Part shown: in pieces, positions 25,701-34,755 of the stretch
Numbering within the stretch: the stretch's first letter is position 1
Layout of the letters: every line of letters begins with the position of its first letter
Assembly: GCA_905480605.1 (NCBI GenBank)
Contig: CAJQRD010000011.1
Span: forward strand, 1 to 64,000
Reading direction: 5' to 3'
Length of the DNA stretch: 64,000 nt
DNA from: an uncultured Saprospiraceae bacterium
Lineage (GTDB): Bacteria > Bacteroidota > Bacteroidia > Chitinophagales > Saprospiraceae
The notes under the pieces: generated by a model
The model's database searches: none
Seen by the model: the letters and a program-made list of their open reading frames with translations, nothing else
Told to the model about the DNA's origin: nothing
Translations under genes and position numbers: made by a program

Positions 25701-25850
25701 ATAGTAGGGAGAAATTTATTTTTCTTAAGCAAAAAAGCACCGTTTGATCCAGATGTAACAGCATCAACAGATGTTGGACTTCAAGGTATTGACATTTTTA
25801 GTCTGCCGTCAACTAGAAGTTTTGGATTTAACTTAAGCTTAGGATTTTAA
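22797..25850 (+). CDS. susC: SusC/RagA-family TonB-dependent outer membrane transporter
   Basis: A 1017-residue outer-membrane receptor. It has a signal peptide (about residues 1-36, FVLLFCQATLFSLPSFGQ), a carboxypeptidase-regulatory-like domain (VNGKVIDADSNPVIGASVMETGT through ISYVGYESQTVDV) and the SusC motif LNEVVVTALGISREKKGLTYSV. The plug follows (LRGNKSTTSNDPLYVINGVPM, then GASAAALYGSQAANGVILITTKQGK), then a beta barrel ending in aromatic FNLSLGF. It imports oligosaccharides together with the SusD lipoprotein 14 bp downstream. The nagB fusion upstream and GH20 downstream suggest GlcNAc-containing glycans such as chitooligosaccharides or N-glycan pieces. Confidence 0.95.
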   Translation: MEKFELFYPQMRRFKGLAFVLLFCQATLFSLPSFGQMVNGKVIDADSNPVIGASVMETGTQNGTITDIDGMFSLNLQGSSNQLEISYVGYESQTVDVNGTDFLNITMFEGLQLNEVVVTALGISREKKGLTYSVDEVSGDELSTVKDVNVINALSGKTPGLVINRSGSGVGGSTRIVLRGNKSTTSNDPLYVINGVPMTNNRRGQQGGVFGGGVDTGDGISNINPDDIESMTVLKGASAAALYGSQAANGVILITTKQGKVGAPKVNVSSTYVMENAAFIPEQQFRYGQTSAGAEFSWGGAVNSPDHVKDFFQTGTNLINSFSISGGSENSTTYFSYSNTKAQGIMPTNELGRHNIAINQTVDFFDDKLTLNGSINYINQTTDNRQGAGLYFNPLTGLYFFPRGLDFDNYKTNFEQYSDARNINVQNWIADRDIQQNPWWILNRNQNQNKRNRYITTVSANYKIDSNWSVQARGNLDKSLDKFTHEIYASTQGTLSDNNGRYIYNNYDDTQTYGDLILTYSNRFGDNLTLDANVGASHTDSKIYGISADSKNGDLAFANQFGLQYIKNTTAAQDLRETLVRRKKNAVFASAQVGLNDQLYFDVTARSDKSSALPNTSYFYPSLGVTAILTEMMNLSSLDFAKVRASYAVVGNDVPSYVANPKEERGNIINGQLQFSTEGPLPGTELVPEESTSLEFGFELRAVNNKLGFDFTYYKTNTKNQFINISAPAGSGFTRYLVNAGDVQNSGIEAVLSYDVVSSENFNWETSINFTKNSNEIIELHPEFDENPDAAFFITNEAVNSYGMVVQKGGSFGDIWGERFLRDDQDRIMLDADGKPQKQGLGYVGNPNPDFMLGWNNEIRVSDFSIRFLIDGRFGGEVMSVTEALLDEFGVSERTAAARDAGGVTVNAVSESGQAVTSIPADVYYGAVGGRQGITENYIYDATNIRLRELSIGYKLPVGILGGDAKISIVGRNLFFLSKKAPFDPDVTASTDVGLQGIDIFSLPSTRSFGFNLSLGF

Positions 25851-25864
25851 TCTCTATTTTAATT

Positions 25865-27469
25865 ATGAATAAAAATAAAACAATGAAAAATATAAAATTA
25901 TACTTCTTGTTGCTTGTTGGAGCAGTTGGAGTAATGGTATATAGTTCAGGATGTAGTGATGATTTTGAAGAGTACAATCAAGATCCATTTGCATTGACAA
26001 ACGATGACCTCTCAGCAGATTATAGACTTGTAGGGGAGCCATTTATTAATATAATAAGAAACATTTACGTGCATACTCCAGCTTGGATTACACAACTTCA
26101 ACAAAACTTAATGGGTGATGTGTATTCAGGTTATTTGATGCCTCCTACACCATTTGCCGGTAATTCTAACAATATGAATTACAACTTGGTTGATGGATGG
26201 AACACTTGGGCTTGGAATCCAGCTTATCAAAACGTAATGGCTCCTGCCTTACTGGTAGAGCAAAATGCTGGAACTGATTTTCCTGAATTCTTAGCTTGGT
26301 TGGATATTTTGAAAGTTGAAGCTATGCACAGAGTAACGGATATTTTTGGGCCAATTATTTATACGCAATTTGGTCAAATTGGTGCTGACGGTTCAATAGC
26401 ATATGATTGTCAGGATGTTGTATATGATGCATTTTTTAAGGATTTAGATTCTGGTGTCGATGGCCTTACAGCTTTTGTTAATTCTGGAGCTACTTCTCCT
26501 TTTACGGCGTTTGATGAAGTATTTGCTGGTGATGTAACCAAATGGATACAATTTGCCAATTCCCTAAGATTAAGATTGGCTGTTAGGATTTCTAAAGTTG
26601 ATCCTGCAAGGGCTAAATCTGAAGCTGAAAAAGCTATGAACAATTCTTTTGGAGTTATGACAACGAATGACGGTAACTTTACTGTTAAGAATGAAGTTGA
26701 TCATCCAATGAATACCATCAATAATGCTTGGAATGATATCCGTATGGCTGCTCCAATGGAATCAATTCTTGTAGGCTTTAATGATCCTAGATTACCTGAA
26801 TACTTTAGACCTGCAGTTCAAGCAGAAGTTGCTGGCGAATACAAGGGAATTCGTCTAGGTATCGATATTGCTGATAAAGGTACTTATGTTGATTATTCTG
26901 CGTTACAAGACCTAGGTAATGTACAATTAATGGTTGCTGCTGAAGTATTCTTCTTAAGAGCCGAAGGTGCATTGCGTGGATGGAGTATGGGCGGTTCTGC
27001 TCAAGACTTGTATGAAGATGGCGTGAGAATGTCATTTGATCAATATGGTCTGTCTGGTGCTGATGATTATTTAGCAGACGGCACAAGCATGCCAATTCCT
27101 TATGTGGATGTAAATAACTCCGCTAACAATGTCGATGCAGGAAATCCTAATTTGTCAACGACGACAATCCAATGGCAAAGTGGTGCCAGTTTGGAGGCAA
27201 ATCTTGAGCAAATTATTACTCAGAAGTGGATATCTGTTTATCCAGATGGCCAAGAAGCTTGGTCTGAATATAGAAGAACAGGTTATCCTAAGCTTTTCCC
27301 GGTTGTGATTAACAATAGTGGAGGAGAAATTGATACAGATGCACAGATTAAAAGAATTAAGTACATCAGCAGTGAATATGCTCAAAACCCTGGTGGAGTT
27401 GCTTCTGGTGTATCTTGCCTTGGTGGCGCTGATACAGGTGGTACTTCACTTTGGTGGGATATTGACTAA
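25865..27469 (+). CDS. susD: SusD/RagB-family nutrient-binding outer membrane lipoprotein
   Basis: A 534-residue lipoprotein with a hydrophobic lead and lipobox SSGC (Cys about residue 30). An in-frame ATG six codons later could be the real start. The body fits the SusD-like type 2 group: FEEYNQDPFALT near the N-terminus, TPR-like helices with IQFANSLRLRLAVRISKVDPARAKSEAEKAM, LMVAAEVFFLRAEGALRGWSMGGSAQDLYEDGVRMSF and a C-terminal TQKWISVYPDGQEAWSEYRRTGYPKLFP. It sits on the cell surface and delivers glycans to the SusC pore encoded just upstream. Confidence 0.95.
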   Translation: MNKNKTMKNIKLYFLLLVGAVGVMVYSSGCSDDFEEYNQDPFALTNDDLSADYRLVGEPFINIIRNIYVHTPAWITQLQQNLMGDVYSGYLMPPTPFAGNSNNMNYNLVDGWNTWAWNPAYQNVMAPALLVEQNAGTDFPEFLAWLDILKVEAMHRVTDIFGPIIYTQFGQIGADGSIAYDCQDVVYDAFFKDLDSGVDGLTAFVNSGATSPFTAFDEVFAGDVTKWIQFANSLRLRLAVRISKVDPARAKSEAEKAMNNSFGVMTTNDGNFTVKNEVDHPMNTINNAWNDIRMAAPMESILVGFNDPRLPEYFRPAVQAEVAGEYKGIRLGIDIADKGTYVDYSALQDLGNVQLMVAAEVFFLRAEGALRGWSMGGSAQDLYEDGVRMSFDQYGLSGADDYLADGTSMPIPYVDVNNSANNVDAGNPNLSTTTIQWQSGASLEANLEQIITQKWISVYPDGQEAWSEYRRTGYPKLFPVVINNSGGEIDTDAQIKRIKYISSEYAQNPGGVASGVSCLGGADTGGTSLWWDID

Positions 27470-27482
27470 GATAAATTTATAG

Positions 27483-27552
27483 AAGAACTTAGAAAGATCA
27501 TAAAATAAGGTAAGGTTGGTTTTTTATTTTTTTTATCGATCTTTCCGTTCTT
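27483..27552 (+). terminator. Probable terminator after susD
   Basis: AAGAAC and GAAAGATC (27483-27499) pair with GATCTTTC and GTTCTT (27538-27552) with a small bulge, around a loop containing a long T run. A second, weaker inverted repeat (AAAGCGGTTTA at 27559-27569 with 27615-27625) follows. The next gene is 184 bp past susD, so a transcript end or attenuation is plausible. Confidence 0.45.
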
Positions 27553-27653
27553 TTATTAAAAGCGGTTTAGAAACAAAGGTTGAATTGTCTTTTAATTGGA
27601 TAATCATCTGTTTTTAAACCGCTTTATTACTTAGAAGCCCTAATACTAATGAA

Positions 27654-30600
27654 TTGAAATACTTTTACGGCCTACTTATTTTTTTGCTTTTTTCTTGTTC
27701 CGAAGAAAATATAAGCACCTCTGGATTCACACTACTTGAATCCAAACACACCAATCTTAATTTTCGAAACCTGGTCAAGGAGACTGAGAACTTCAATATC
27801 TTCAAGTACCAATATTTTTACAATGGAGGAGGTACTGCCATTGCAGACTTCAACAATGATGGATTGGATGATGTTTTCTTCACGGGCAATATGGTAAAGA
27901 ATCGTCTTTTTCTAAATGAAGGCAATTTAAAATTTAATGATGTAACCACTCAATCAAAAGTTGCTGTGCACGAAGGATGGTGCTCAGGTGCTAACGCAAT
28001 TGATATCAACAATGATGGTTGGATGGATATCTATGTTTGTCGAACGGCATTTCCATTTGAAAAACTGCGTAAAAATCTTCTGCTTATAAATCAAAAGGAT
28101 GGCACATTTGAAGATGAAGCTCAATCATACGGTTTAGACGATTCGGCATATTCAACACAATCAGGATTTTTTGACTTTGACAGAGATGGCGATTTAGACA
28201 TGCTGTTGATCAATCATTCAATTCCAGAATATTCAAAAGGAAATCTTGAAATTTTTAAACTGAAAAGTAAGAAAGATCCTGCTATAACAAATAAGCTCTA
28301 CGAGAACCGAAACGGAAAATATGTTGACATTTCACAGCAAGCAGGAATTGAAGGAAATGTCTTAAGTTTTAGCTTGGGTTTAAATATTTCAGATTTTAAC
28401 AATGATGGGTTTGATGATATCTTTATTTCCAATGATTTTAATGAACCTGATTATTTATTTATAAATCAAAAAAATGGCACTTTTCTAAATGAAGCCGATC
28501 AATGGTTTGACAACATGTCAATGTTCAGTATGGGCACAGATGCGGCAGATATAAATGGTGATGGTTATAAAGACCTTATGGTTCTGGATATGTTGCCAGA
28601 ATCTAACTTTTTACAAAAGATGCATTCAGGTGCAGATAATTTTGAAAAAGTAAAATCGCTGAGAGAGAATGGATTTTTGGACCAGTTTAGCCGCAATACA
28701 TTGCATCTAAATAGTGGCAATGGAAAATTTAGAGAAGCTGGACAAATGCTAGGTGTTTCAAATACAGACTGGTCTTGGGCTACTTTATTTTTTGACTTTG
28801 AAAATAATGCGACTACAGATCTTTTTATTTCAAACGGTTATTTGCGTGACCATACAGATATGGACTTTCTACAATACACCGCAAATGAAGTTTTGAAAGT
28901 AAATTCCGGAGGTGAAGCTGTTACCTTTGAGGCTTATATGCAATCAATGCCTCCTATTATACAACCCAACTATTTTTACAGCAACAGCAACCAAAAATTC
29001 CAAAATAAAAATAATGATTGGTCTTTATTGAAGCCTAGTGTTTCTCAAGGGGCATCCTATTCTGATTTAGACAATGACGGAGATTTAGATTTGATTGTCA
29101 ATAACTCAGAAGATTACAGTTGGTTGTATCGCAACAATGCAGAACAAACTAAAAACAATTGGATATCTTTTAAATTAAAAGGTAATAAGAAAAACGTCAA
29201 TGGTATTGGTGCAAATATAAAGTTACACGCTGGAGATAAGGTGTTTGTCAAATCGTTACAACCGTCAAGAGGATTCCAGTCTTCTGTATCATACAATGTG
29301 CATTTTGGATTGGACAATATTTCAACTGTTGACCACATTGATGTTATTTGGGCTGATGGCAATAAGCAAAAAATATCTTCTCCCAGTATTAATGCAGTCA
29401 ACATTGTTGAATATAAAAAAGACGAAACGGGAGTAACTAAACTCGCTGCAGGAGAATCTATATTTAAAGAAGTTAATTTTGGTATTGACTACAAACATGA
29501 TGAAAGTAATTTTAGAGATTTTAACCAACAAGCGTTGATGCCATTTTATTTAAGTGACCAATCTCCTAAAGTTTTTAATTTGGACATTATCGGGAATGGT
29601 ATAGAAGAGATTGTAATTTGTAGTGATGGGAAAAATTCCAGTAAAATTTATTCTCAAAGAAATAAGGGTTGGACTGAAATAAACGCAATTGGATTTTCAA
29701 ATGCTGAGATATGTGATGTTTCGTTTTCTGCCAATAAACTTTATGCTGCAAGTGGTTCATATAAATATGGAAAAGAATCAAACGAGGCTGCTGTAGGAAT
29801 TTATATGTATCAAAATAATAGTATTAAAAAAACAGATAGCCTTCCAGTAAAAGACTGTAATCCTTCTTGCTTGGCAATTGGTGATTTAAATAATGATGGA
29901 CTGGATGAGGTATTTGTAGGAGGACAACATTGGAAAAATGAATTTCCTACTGCTTCTAAATCTATGTTATTCGGAAAGGGCAATGAGGTTCTGTTTGCAA
30001 AGAATATAGGTCATATTTCAGATGCAGTAATATTTGATATTGATGGGGATCAAACAATGGAATTGGTAGTTGCCGGAAATTGGAATGGTATTAGAATATT
30101 TAATCTTGAAGATGGACAATTGGTGAATACAACTGATACCTATCTATCTCAAAACTACAAGGGACACTGGTTACATTTAGAAGCGGAAGATTTAAACGGG
30201 GACAGTTTCAAAGAATTGCTTGTTACCAACTTGGGCAAAAACAATCAACTATCAGCATCGAAGCAATATCCAATGGTAATGTATTACTGTGATTTAGATA
30301 AAAATGGGGCAGTCGAACCATTGGTAGGTTACTTCAATGAAGATGAAGTTTACCCATTGGCAGCAAGGGAAGATATTATTTCTCAAATCCCAGTATTGAA
30401 AAAGAAATTCACTTCATTTGAATCATATGCCAATCAGGATTTACCAAGCCTGGTAAATGAATATGATAAAAATTGTCCTTTGTTGACCATCGATACGTTA
30501 GCACATTTGTTGTTTATAAATAAAAATGGAAAATTGATTGAATCTTCACTTCCTTTTGAAATGCAAATTGCACCAATTTACGATTGTGTTTTTATGGATT

Positions 30601-30857
30601 TAGATGGTGATGAAGATGTTGATATTTTATGTGGAGGAAATAAGAGCAGCAACAAAGTCAAAATTGCAAGATTGAGCGGTAACAATATCGATGGTTTCTT
30701 GAATGATGGAAAAGCTGGTTTTGAAAAAGCAGGAATAGGATACAGCGTAGGGGAGAGGGGAGATGTCAGGTCATTATCATTGATTTCATATAAAAATTCA
30801 AACACGTTGTTGTATTGCCCAATTGACGGACAGTTTAAAGCTTGTGCTCTTAAATAA
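27654..30857 (+). CDS. FG-GAP/VCBS repeat and ASPIC/UnbV lipoprotein
   Basis: A 1067-residue surface lipoprotein (MKYFYGLLIFLLFSCSEEN, lipobox FSCS) with many FG-GAP/VCBS calcium-binding repeats. Examples are IADFNNDGLDDVFFTGN, IDINNDGWMDIYV, FDFDRDGDLDMLLINH, ISDFNNDGFDDIFIS and DLDNDGDLDLIVNN. An ASPIC/UnbV segment (NGIGANIKLHAGDKVFVKSLQPSRGFQSS, then IDVIWADGNKQKI) lies in the middle, with a second set of repeats after it. The start is TTG 27654, forced because no in-frame ATG precedes the signal peptide. Such proteins often accompany SusCD pairs in Bacteroidota. The probable role is surface glycan or protein binding, but no enzymatic site is visible. The PhyH gene follows by 6 bp. Confidence 0.88.
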   Translation: MKYFYGLLIFLLFSCSEENISTSGFTLLESKHTNLNFRNLVKETENFNIFKYQYFYNGGGTAIADFNNDGLDDVFFTGNMVKNRLFLNEGNLKFNDVTTQSKVAVHEGWCSGANAIDINNDGWMDIYVCRTAFPFEKLRKNLLLINQKDGTFEDEAQSYGLDDSAYSTQSGFFDFDRDGDLDMLLINHSIPEYSKGNLEIFKLKSKKDPAITNKLYENRNGKYVDISQQAGIEGNVLSFSLGLNISDFNNDGFDDIFISNDFNEPDYLFINQKNGTFLNEADQWFDNMSMFSMGTDAADINGDGYKDLMVLDMLPESNFLQKMHSGADNFEKVKSLRENGFLDQFSRNTLHLNSGNGKFREAGQMLGVSNTDWSWATLFFDFENNATTDLFISNGYLRDHTDMDFLQYTANEVLKVNSGGEAVTFEAYMQSMPPIIQPNYFYSNSNQKFQNKNNDWSLLKPSVSQGASYSDLDNDGDLDLIVNNSEDYSWLYRNNAEQTKNNWISFKLKGNKKNVNGIGANIKLHAGDKVFVKSLQPSRGFQSSVSYNVHFGLDNISTVDHIDVIWADGNKQKISSPSINAVNIVEYKKDETGVTKLAAGESIFKEVNFGIDYKHDESNFRDFNQQALMPFYLSDQSPKVFNLDIIGNGIEEIVICSDGKNSSKIYSQRNKGWTEINAIGFSNAEICDVSFSANKLYAASGSYKYGKESNEAAVGIYMYQNNSIKKTDSLPVKDCNPSCLAIGDLNNDGLDEVFVGGQHWKNEFPTASKSMLFGKGNEVLFAKNIGHISDAVIFDIDGDQTMELVVAGNWNGIRIFNLEDGQLVNTTDTYLSQNYKGHWLHLEAEDLNGDSFKELLVTNLGKNNQLSASKQYPMVMYYCDLDKNGAVEPLVGYFNEDEVYPLAAREDIISQIPVLKKKFTSFESYANQDLPSLVNEYDKNCPLLTIDTLAHLLFINKNGKLIESSLPFEMQIAPIYDCVFMDLDGDEDVDILCGGNKSSNKVKIARLSGNNIDGFLNDGKAGFEKAGIGYSVGERGDVRSLSLISYKNSNTLLYCPIDGQFKACALK

Positions 30858-30863
30858 TAAGCT

Positions 30864-31592
30864 ATGGAAAATGATCTGATTGTAAAAGAATGGAAAGAAA
30901 ATGGTTTTGTCAGAATTGAAAACTTACTTGATCACAATGATATAAAGCTGGTTTCTGATTGGTACGATGCTATGTTGTCGGATTTGAACTTGACGAGAGA
31001 CCACCGAAGTGATTTGACGAACGAAGGAGAAAAAGGGAAAGAAAAAATTACACAAATAATGAGACCATCTCTCCTTGATGACCGTTTTATGGATTCCGAT
31101 ATAATAAAAAAAGTAGAAGAAATAGCAAAGATAATTATAGGAGAGGATGCGGCTTTAGATTTTGATATGCTTATAAATAAAGTGCCTCACTCTAATGCTG
31201 AAACGCCCTGGCATCAAGACATGGCATATTGGCCTCAGTTGGAAGATAAACGAGCGGCTAGCTTTTGGATTGCAATTGATGATGCAGTTGTTGAAAACGG
31301 CTGCATGGCTTATATTCCAGGTTCGCACAAATTGCCAATGCGTTTACATGTTCAAAAGATAGAAAATGCGGCATTAAGCACAAATATAGAGCATCATGAT
31401 GTTATCGTTAACGGTGAATTGAAATCTGGATCTTCTATTGCCCATCACGGCAATACAATGCATTTTGCCAATGGCAATGTTTCAGATCGAAACAGACGCG
31501 CTTGGATATTAAACTTCAGGCCGCAGTCAATGATTAAAAAAATGAGATCTTTGGGATATGATCATTTAGGTAAAAAGAAAAACAAATCTTAG
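30864..31592 (+). CDS. PhyH-family Fe(II)/2-oxoglutarate dioxygenase
   Basis: A 242-residue cytoplasmic oxygenase of the phytanoyl-CoA dioxygenase family. The iron ligands are H117 and D119 in TPWHQDMAYW with a distal His in SIAHHGNTMHFA (H195 or H200), and the 2-oxoglutarate-binding Arg lies in RRAWILNFRP. The NGCMAYIPGSHKLPMRLH strand is typical. Substrates in this family range from acyl-CoAs to small osmolytes, so none can be named. It is squeezed between an FG-GAP lipoprotein (6 bp) and a GH20 hexosaminidase (1 bp), so it is clearly part of the glycan operon. That is an unusual place for a hydroxylase. Confidence 0.88.
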   Translation: MENDLIVKEWKENGFVRIENLLDHNDIKLVSDWYDAMLSDLNLTRDHRSDLTNEGEKGKEKITQIMRPSLLDDRFMDSDIIKKVEEIAKIIIGEDAALDFDMLINKVPHSNAETPWHQDMAYWPQLEDKRAASFWIAIDDAVVENGCMAYIPGSHKLPMRLHVQKIENAALSTNIEHHDVIVNGELKSGSSIAHHGNTMHFANGNVSDRNRRAWILNFRPQSMIKKMRSLGYDHLGKKKNKS

Positions 31593-31593
31593 C

Positions 31594-33846
31594 ATGAAAA
31601 ATATTATTTATATTCTTTTGTTGTGCTCAATTGTTTCTTGTAAACAAGATTCAATAAAAAATGCACTAGAGACTAAAGCAAATCTTGCTTTGATTCCTGC
31701 CCCTGATTTTATAAAACTAGATGGAGATTCTGAATTAACGGAACTTGTGTTTTCTGTTGATAATTCAGCTGATAAATATTTTAATGCATTGGATCAAAGT
31801 TCTATCAAGGGCTTTCCTATTAGCCGGTCGGCCAATCCTAATTTGACATTTTCAAAACTGACGCAACCTTCAACGGGTGGTCATTTTGTTCTTGAGATTG
31901 GAAAATCGTCAGTAAAAGTTTTGGCAGATGATGAAGAAGGAAAATTCAGTGCAATGTCAAGATTGTTGCAGTTGTATTCAATGACAGGAAAATTGCCTAG
32001 TGGTGTGATAGGCTCTGCACCTAGGTTTGAATACCGAGGTATGCACCTTGACGTGGCGAGACATTTTTACTCTGTAGATGAAGTAAAGAAATATTTGGAT
32101 TATCTATTTTTCTACGGATATAATAAATTTCATTGGCACTTGACAGAAGATCAAGGATGGAGAATTGAAATTAAACAATATCCTAAATTGCAGGAAGTGG
32201 CTGCATTTCGTGATGAAACACTGATTGGACATTACAACGATGTGCCTCAGAAATATGACGGTAAAAAATATGGTGGATTTTATACACAAGAAGAAGTTAA
32301 AGATATTGTCAATTATGCTTCTAATAAAGGCATAGAGGTAATCCCAGAAATTGAATTGCCTGGTCACAGTTTGGCCGCTTTGTCCGCATATCCAGAATTG
32401 GGGTGTGAGGATAAAGAATACAAAGCTGCAACTAAATGGGGAGTCTTTGATGATATATATTGTCCAACTGAGGCAACTTTTAAGTTTTTAGAGAATGTAA
32501 TGGATGAAGTTATCACTTTGTTCCCATCTAAATACATACATATCGGAGGAGATGAGGCGCCAAAAACAGCATGGCGAAATAGTAAGTTTTGTCAGGATCT
32601 TATCGCTAAGGAAGGATTGAAAGATGAACATGGCTTGCAGTCTTACTTCATAAAGCGTATGGAAAAATATATCAACAGCAAAGGGAAATCAATTATTGGT
32701 TGGGATGAGATATTAGAAGGTGGACTGGCGCCTAACGCAACGGTAATGTCTTGGCGTGGAATTGAAGGAGGAATCGAAGCGGCAAATGCAAATCACAATG
32801 TTATCATGACGCCAACTTCTCATTGTTATTTTGATTACTACCAATCCAATCATAAAGATGAACCTTTGGCAATTGGTGGCTATCTTTCTGTTGAAAAAGT
32901 TTACAGTTATGATCCGATTCCAAGTGAATTGCCAGTTGATAAACACAAACATATTCTTGGCGCACAAGGTAATCTATGGACAGAGTATTTGCCTACCTTT
33001 GATAATGTCGAATATATGGTTTTGACTAGGATGGCCGCATTGTCAGAAGTTTTATGGAAATCTAAAGATCAGAAGAATTTCCAGTCATTTAAAAATAACT
33101 TATCTGAACATATTGATTTTTGGAAATCATTAGATGTAAATGTTTCAGATCATAGATTGGATATTAGCCCCAAGGTTTTGACGAAATTTGGAGAGGGTCC
33201 TTACGTTGATTTTGGAAGCTATCCTGAAGGTGCTGAACTGCAATTTGTTTCTCCTTTTCAAAAACTATGGAGCAATGAAGTCAAAACACCTTTCTCTTTG
33301 ACTGAAGATGGCTACTATAGTTTTCGTGCTGTTAAAGGAAAACTGGAAGGACGTTCTTCGCCTCTTACATTTACGAATCACCTGGGAACGAAAGCATCTT
33401 TGTTGTTGAAAAATCCGCCAGCAGAACAGTACGGTGGAGTAGGGGCGTCTTCTTTGAATAATGGTATCATAGGCCCAATAGAAAAGTATGGAGGGAATGA
33501 ATGGTTAGGATTTAATGGTGATGACTTAGAAGCTGAAATGATTTTTCCAGATATAACTGAGATCACATCAATAGATGTTCGATTCTTCAATGCAAATGGT
33601 CAGTGGATATACCTGCCAAAAAGGATTGAAATATTTAGTTCTAAAAATGGTAAAACCTACGAGTCTCTAAAAAGCCTTGACAATGTAAAAGCAAGAGGAA
33701 AAGTTGCCAATTTGAAAATCAATTTTAAAGACTTGAAAACTAAATACTTGAAGGTTGTCGCAACGAATTATGGTAAAATTCCACAAGGTAAACAAGGAGA
33801 AGGAAATAGAGCCTGGTTGTTTGTGGATGAGATTAGTATTAATTGA
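31594..33846 (+). CDS. Beta-N-acetylhexosaminidase, GH20 lipoprotein
   Basis: A 750-residue enzyme that releases terminal beta-linked GlcNAc or GalNAc. It is a lipoprotein (LLLCSIVSCKQD). An N-terminal GH20b domain (about 30-145) leads into the catalytic barrel with RGMHLDVARHFYSVDEVKKYLD, FHWHLTEDQGWRIEI (179-193) and the catalytic pair D320-E321 in HIGGDEAPKTAW. SWRGIEGG and AQGNLWTEY complete the barrel. The C-terminus (about 550-750) looks like chitobiase C-terminal and discoidin-type sugar-binding domains. It begins 1 bp after the PhyH gene. It would supply GlcNAc to the kinase and NagB fusion, probably from the cell surface or periplasm. Confidence 0.95.
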   Translation: MKNIIYILLLCSIVSCKQDSIKNALETKANLALIPAPDFIKLDGDSELTELVFSVDNSADKYFNALDQSSIKGFPISRSANPNLTFSKLTQPSTGGHFVLEIGKSSVKVLADDEEGKFSAMSRLLQLYSMTGKLPSGVIGSAPRFEYRGMHLDVARHFYSVDEVKKYLDYLFFYGYNKFHWHLTEDQGWRIEIKQYPKLQEVAAFRDETLIGHYNDVPQKYDGKKYGGFYTQEEVKDIVNYASNKGIEVIPEIELPGHSLAALSAYPELGCEDKEYKAATKWGVFDDIYCPTEATFKFLENVMDEVITLFPSKYIHIGGDEAPKTAWRNSKFCQDLIAKEGLKDEHGLQSYFIKRMEKYINSKGKSIIGWDEILEGGLAPNATVMSWRGIEGGIEAANANHNVIMTPTSHCYFDYYQSNHKDEPLAIGGYLSVEKVYSYDPIPSELPVDKHKHILGAQGNLWTEYLPTFDNVEYMVLTRMAALSEVLWKSKDQKNFQSFKNNLSEHIDFWKSLDVNVSDHRLDISPKVLTKFGEGPYVDFGSYPEGAELQFVSPFQKLWSNEVKTPFSLTEDGYYSFRAVKGKLEGRSSPLTFTNHLGTKASLLLKNPPAEQYGGVGASSLNNGIIGPIEKYGGNEWLGFNGDDLEAEMIFPDITEITSIDVRFFNANGQWIYLPKRIEIFSSKNGKTYESLKSLDNVKARGKVANLKINFKDLKTKYLKVVATNYGKIPQGKQGEGNRAWLFVDEISIN

Positions 33847-33939
33847 GATTTAAGAAATGATGATCCTTATTAACCATCATTAAAACAAACTTAAAATGAA
33901 ATACTATAATATTATTGTAATTAGTTCAGAAATAAAAGA

Positions 33940-34557
33940 TTAATTGGGACAATTAATTGATGTCCCTATTAGTGTACCACTATTATCGGGAGCGTACCTC
34001 CAGCAATTTCCATTTGGTGACTTTATGATGACTCCACTTGAAATATTTTCAATGTATACATCCCCATCTGCTATGTGTAATTTTGATTTCGGTTGATCAG
34101 TTGCAATACCTAGTCTACCAAATCCATCAACACGCATACGTTCTTCTCTGGAGGTTTCCCCAGGAGATGTTGTGCTGAATGTCATAAAACTAGGATACCC
34201 AAAACTGGATGGTTCTGGTCCTGTCCACATTTCAATTGCAGTGGAATACCTGTACGCTCCATCAATGTACTGACCAGATAACAAAGCTAGCGTTCTATCG
34301 CCTTCCATAACATCTGTGGGCATAGCCAGCGTACCTCGTGATTTTCGTGCATCAAAATTTGGAGCTGTTGAAAATTGTTCTGAAGCATTGATTAAGGTAA
34401 TATAAGTATGCGCATTTGTAGTGATCTGTTCATTTTGGATAGTCAATTCTCTTTCCGAACTTCCATCTCCAATGATTTCTATTTTTTGGGCATTTAGAGA
34501 TGTTGTAAACGCTATTATAACAAAAACTGAGAAAATATTTGGTGCGTACTTTTTCAT
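33940..34557 (-). CDS. Secreted hypothetical protein, tail-fibre/pilin-like
   Basis: A 205-residue protein with a signal peptide (MKKYAPNIFSVFVIIAFTTSLNAQ). The body has the feel of the common Bacteroidota 'structural protein with hyaluronidase/fibre-like' group: ERELTIQNEQITTNAHTYITLINAS, ERMRVDGFGRLGIATDQPKSKLHIADGDVYIEN and a short C-terminal GNCWRYAPDNSGTLIGTSINCPN. The RMR-DG-GRLGI-T--P---LHI block is typical of phage-tail-like and secreted T9SS-associated proteins. No sorting domain is visible. It points opposite to the glycan operon. Function unknown. Confidence 0.65.
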   Translation of the reverse strand: MKKYAPNIFSVFVIIAFTTSLNAQKIEIIGDGSSERELTIQNEQITTNAHTYITLINASEQFSTAPNFDARKSRGTLAMPTDVMEGDRTLALLSGQYIDGAYRYSTAIEMWTGPEPSSFGYPSFMTFSTTSPGETSREERMRVDGFGRLGIATDQPKSKLHIADGDVYIENISSGVIIKSPNGNCWRYAPDNSGTLIGTSINCPN

Positions 34558-34755
34558 GAGGATTAAATTTTAGATAAATGAATAATCTAGGTTTCAACCA
34601 AAGATACATTTATATTTAGAAGAATAATGGATAATTAATCAAGTTTAGGAAGTATGTTAATTATTTCACTATCTTGAATATAATAAACGTTGATATAATA
34701 TTTGATAATTTCCAATATTCGATTCGTTGCTCTTTGTTCATAGAATATTCTTACA

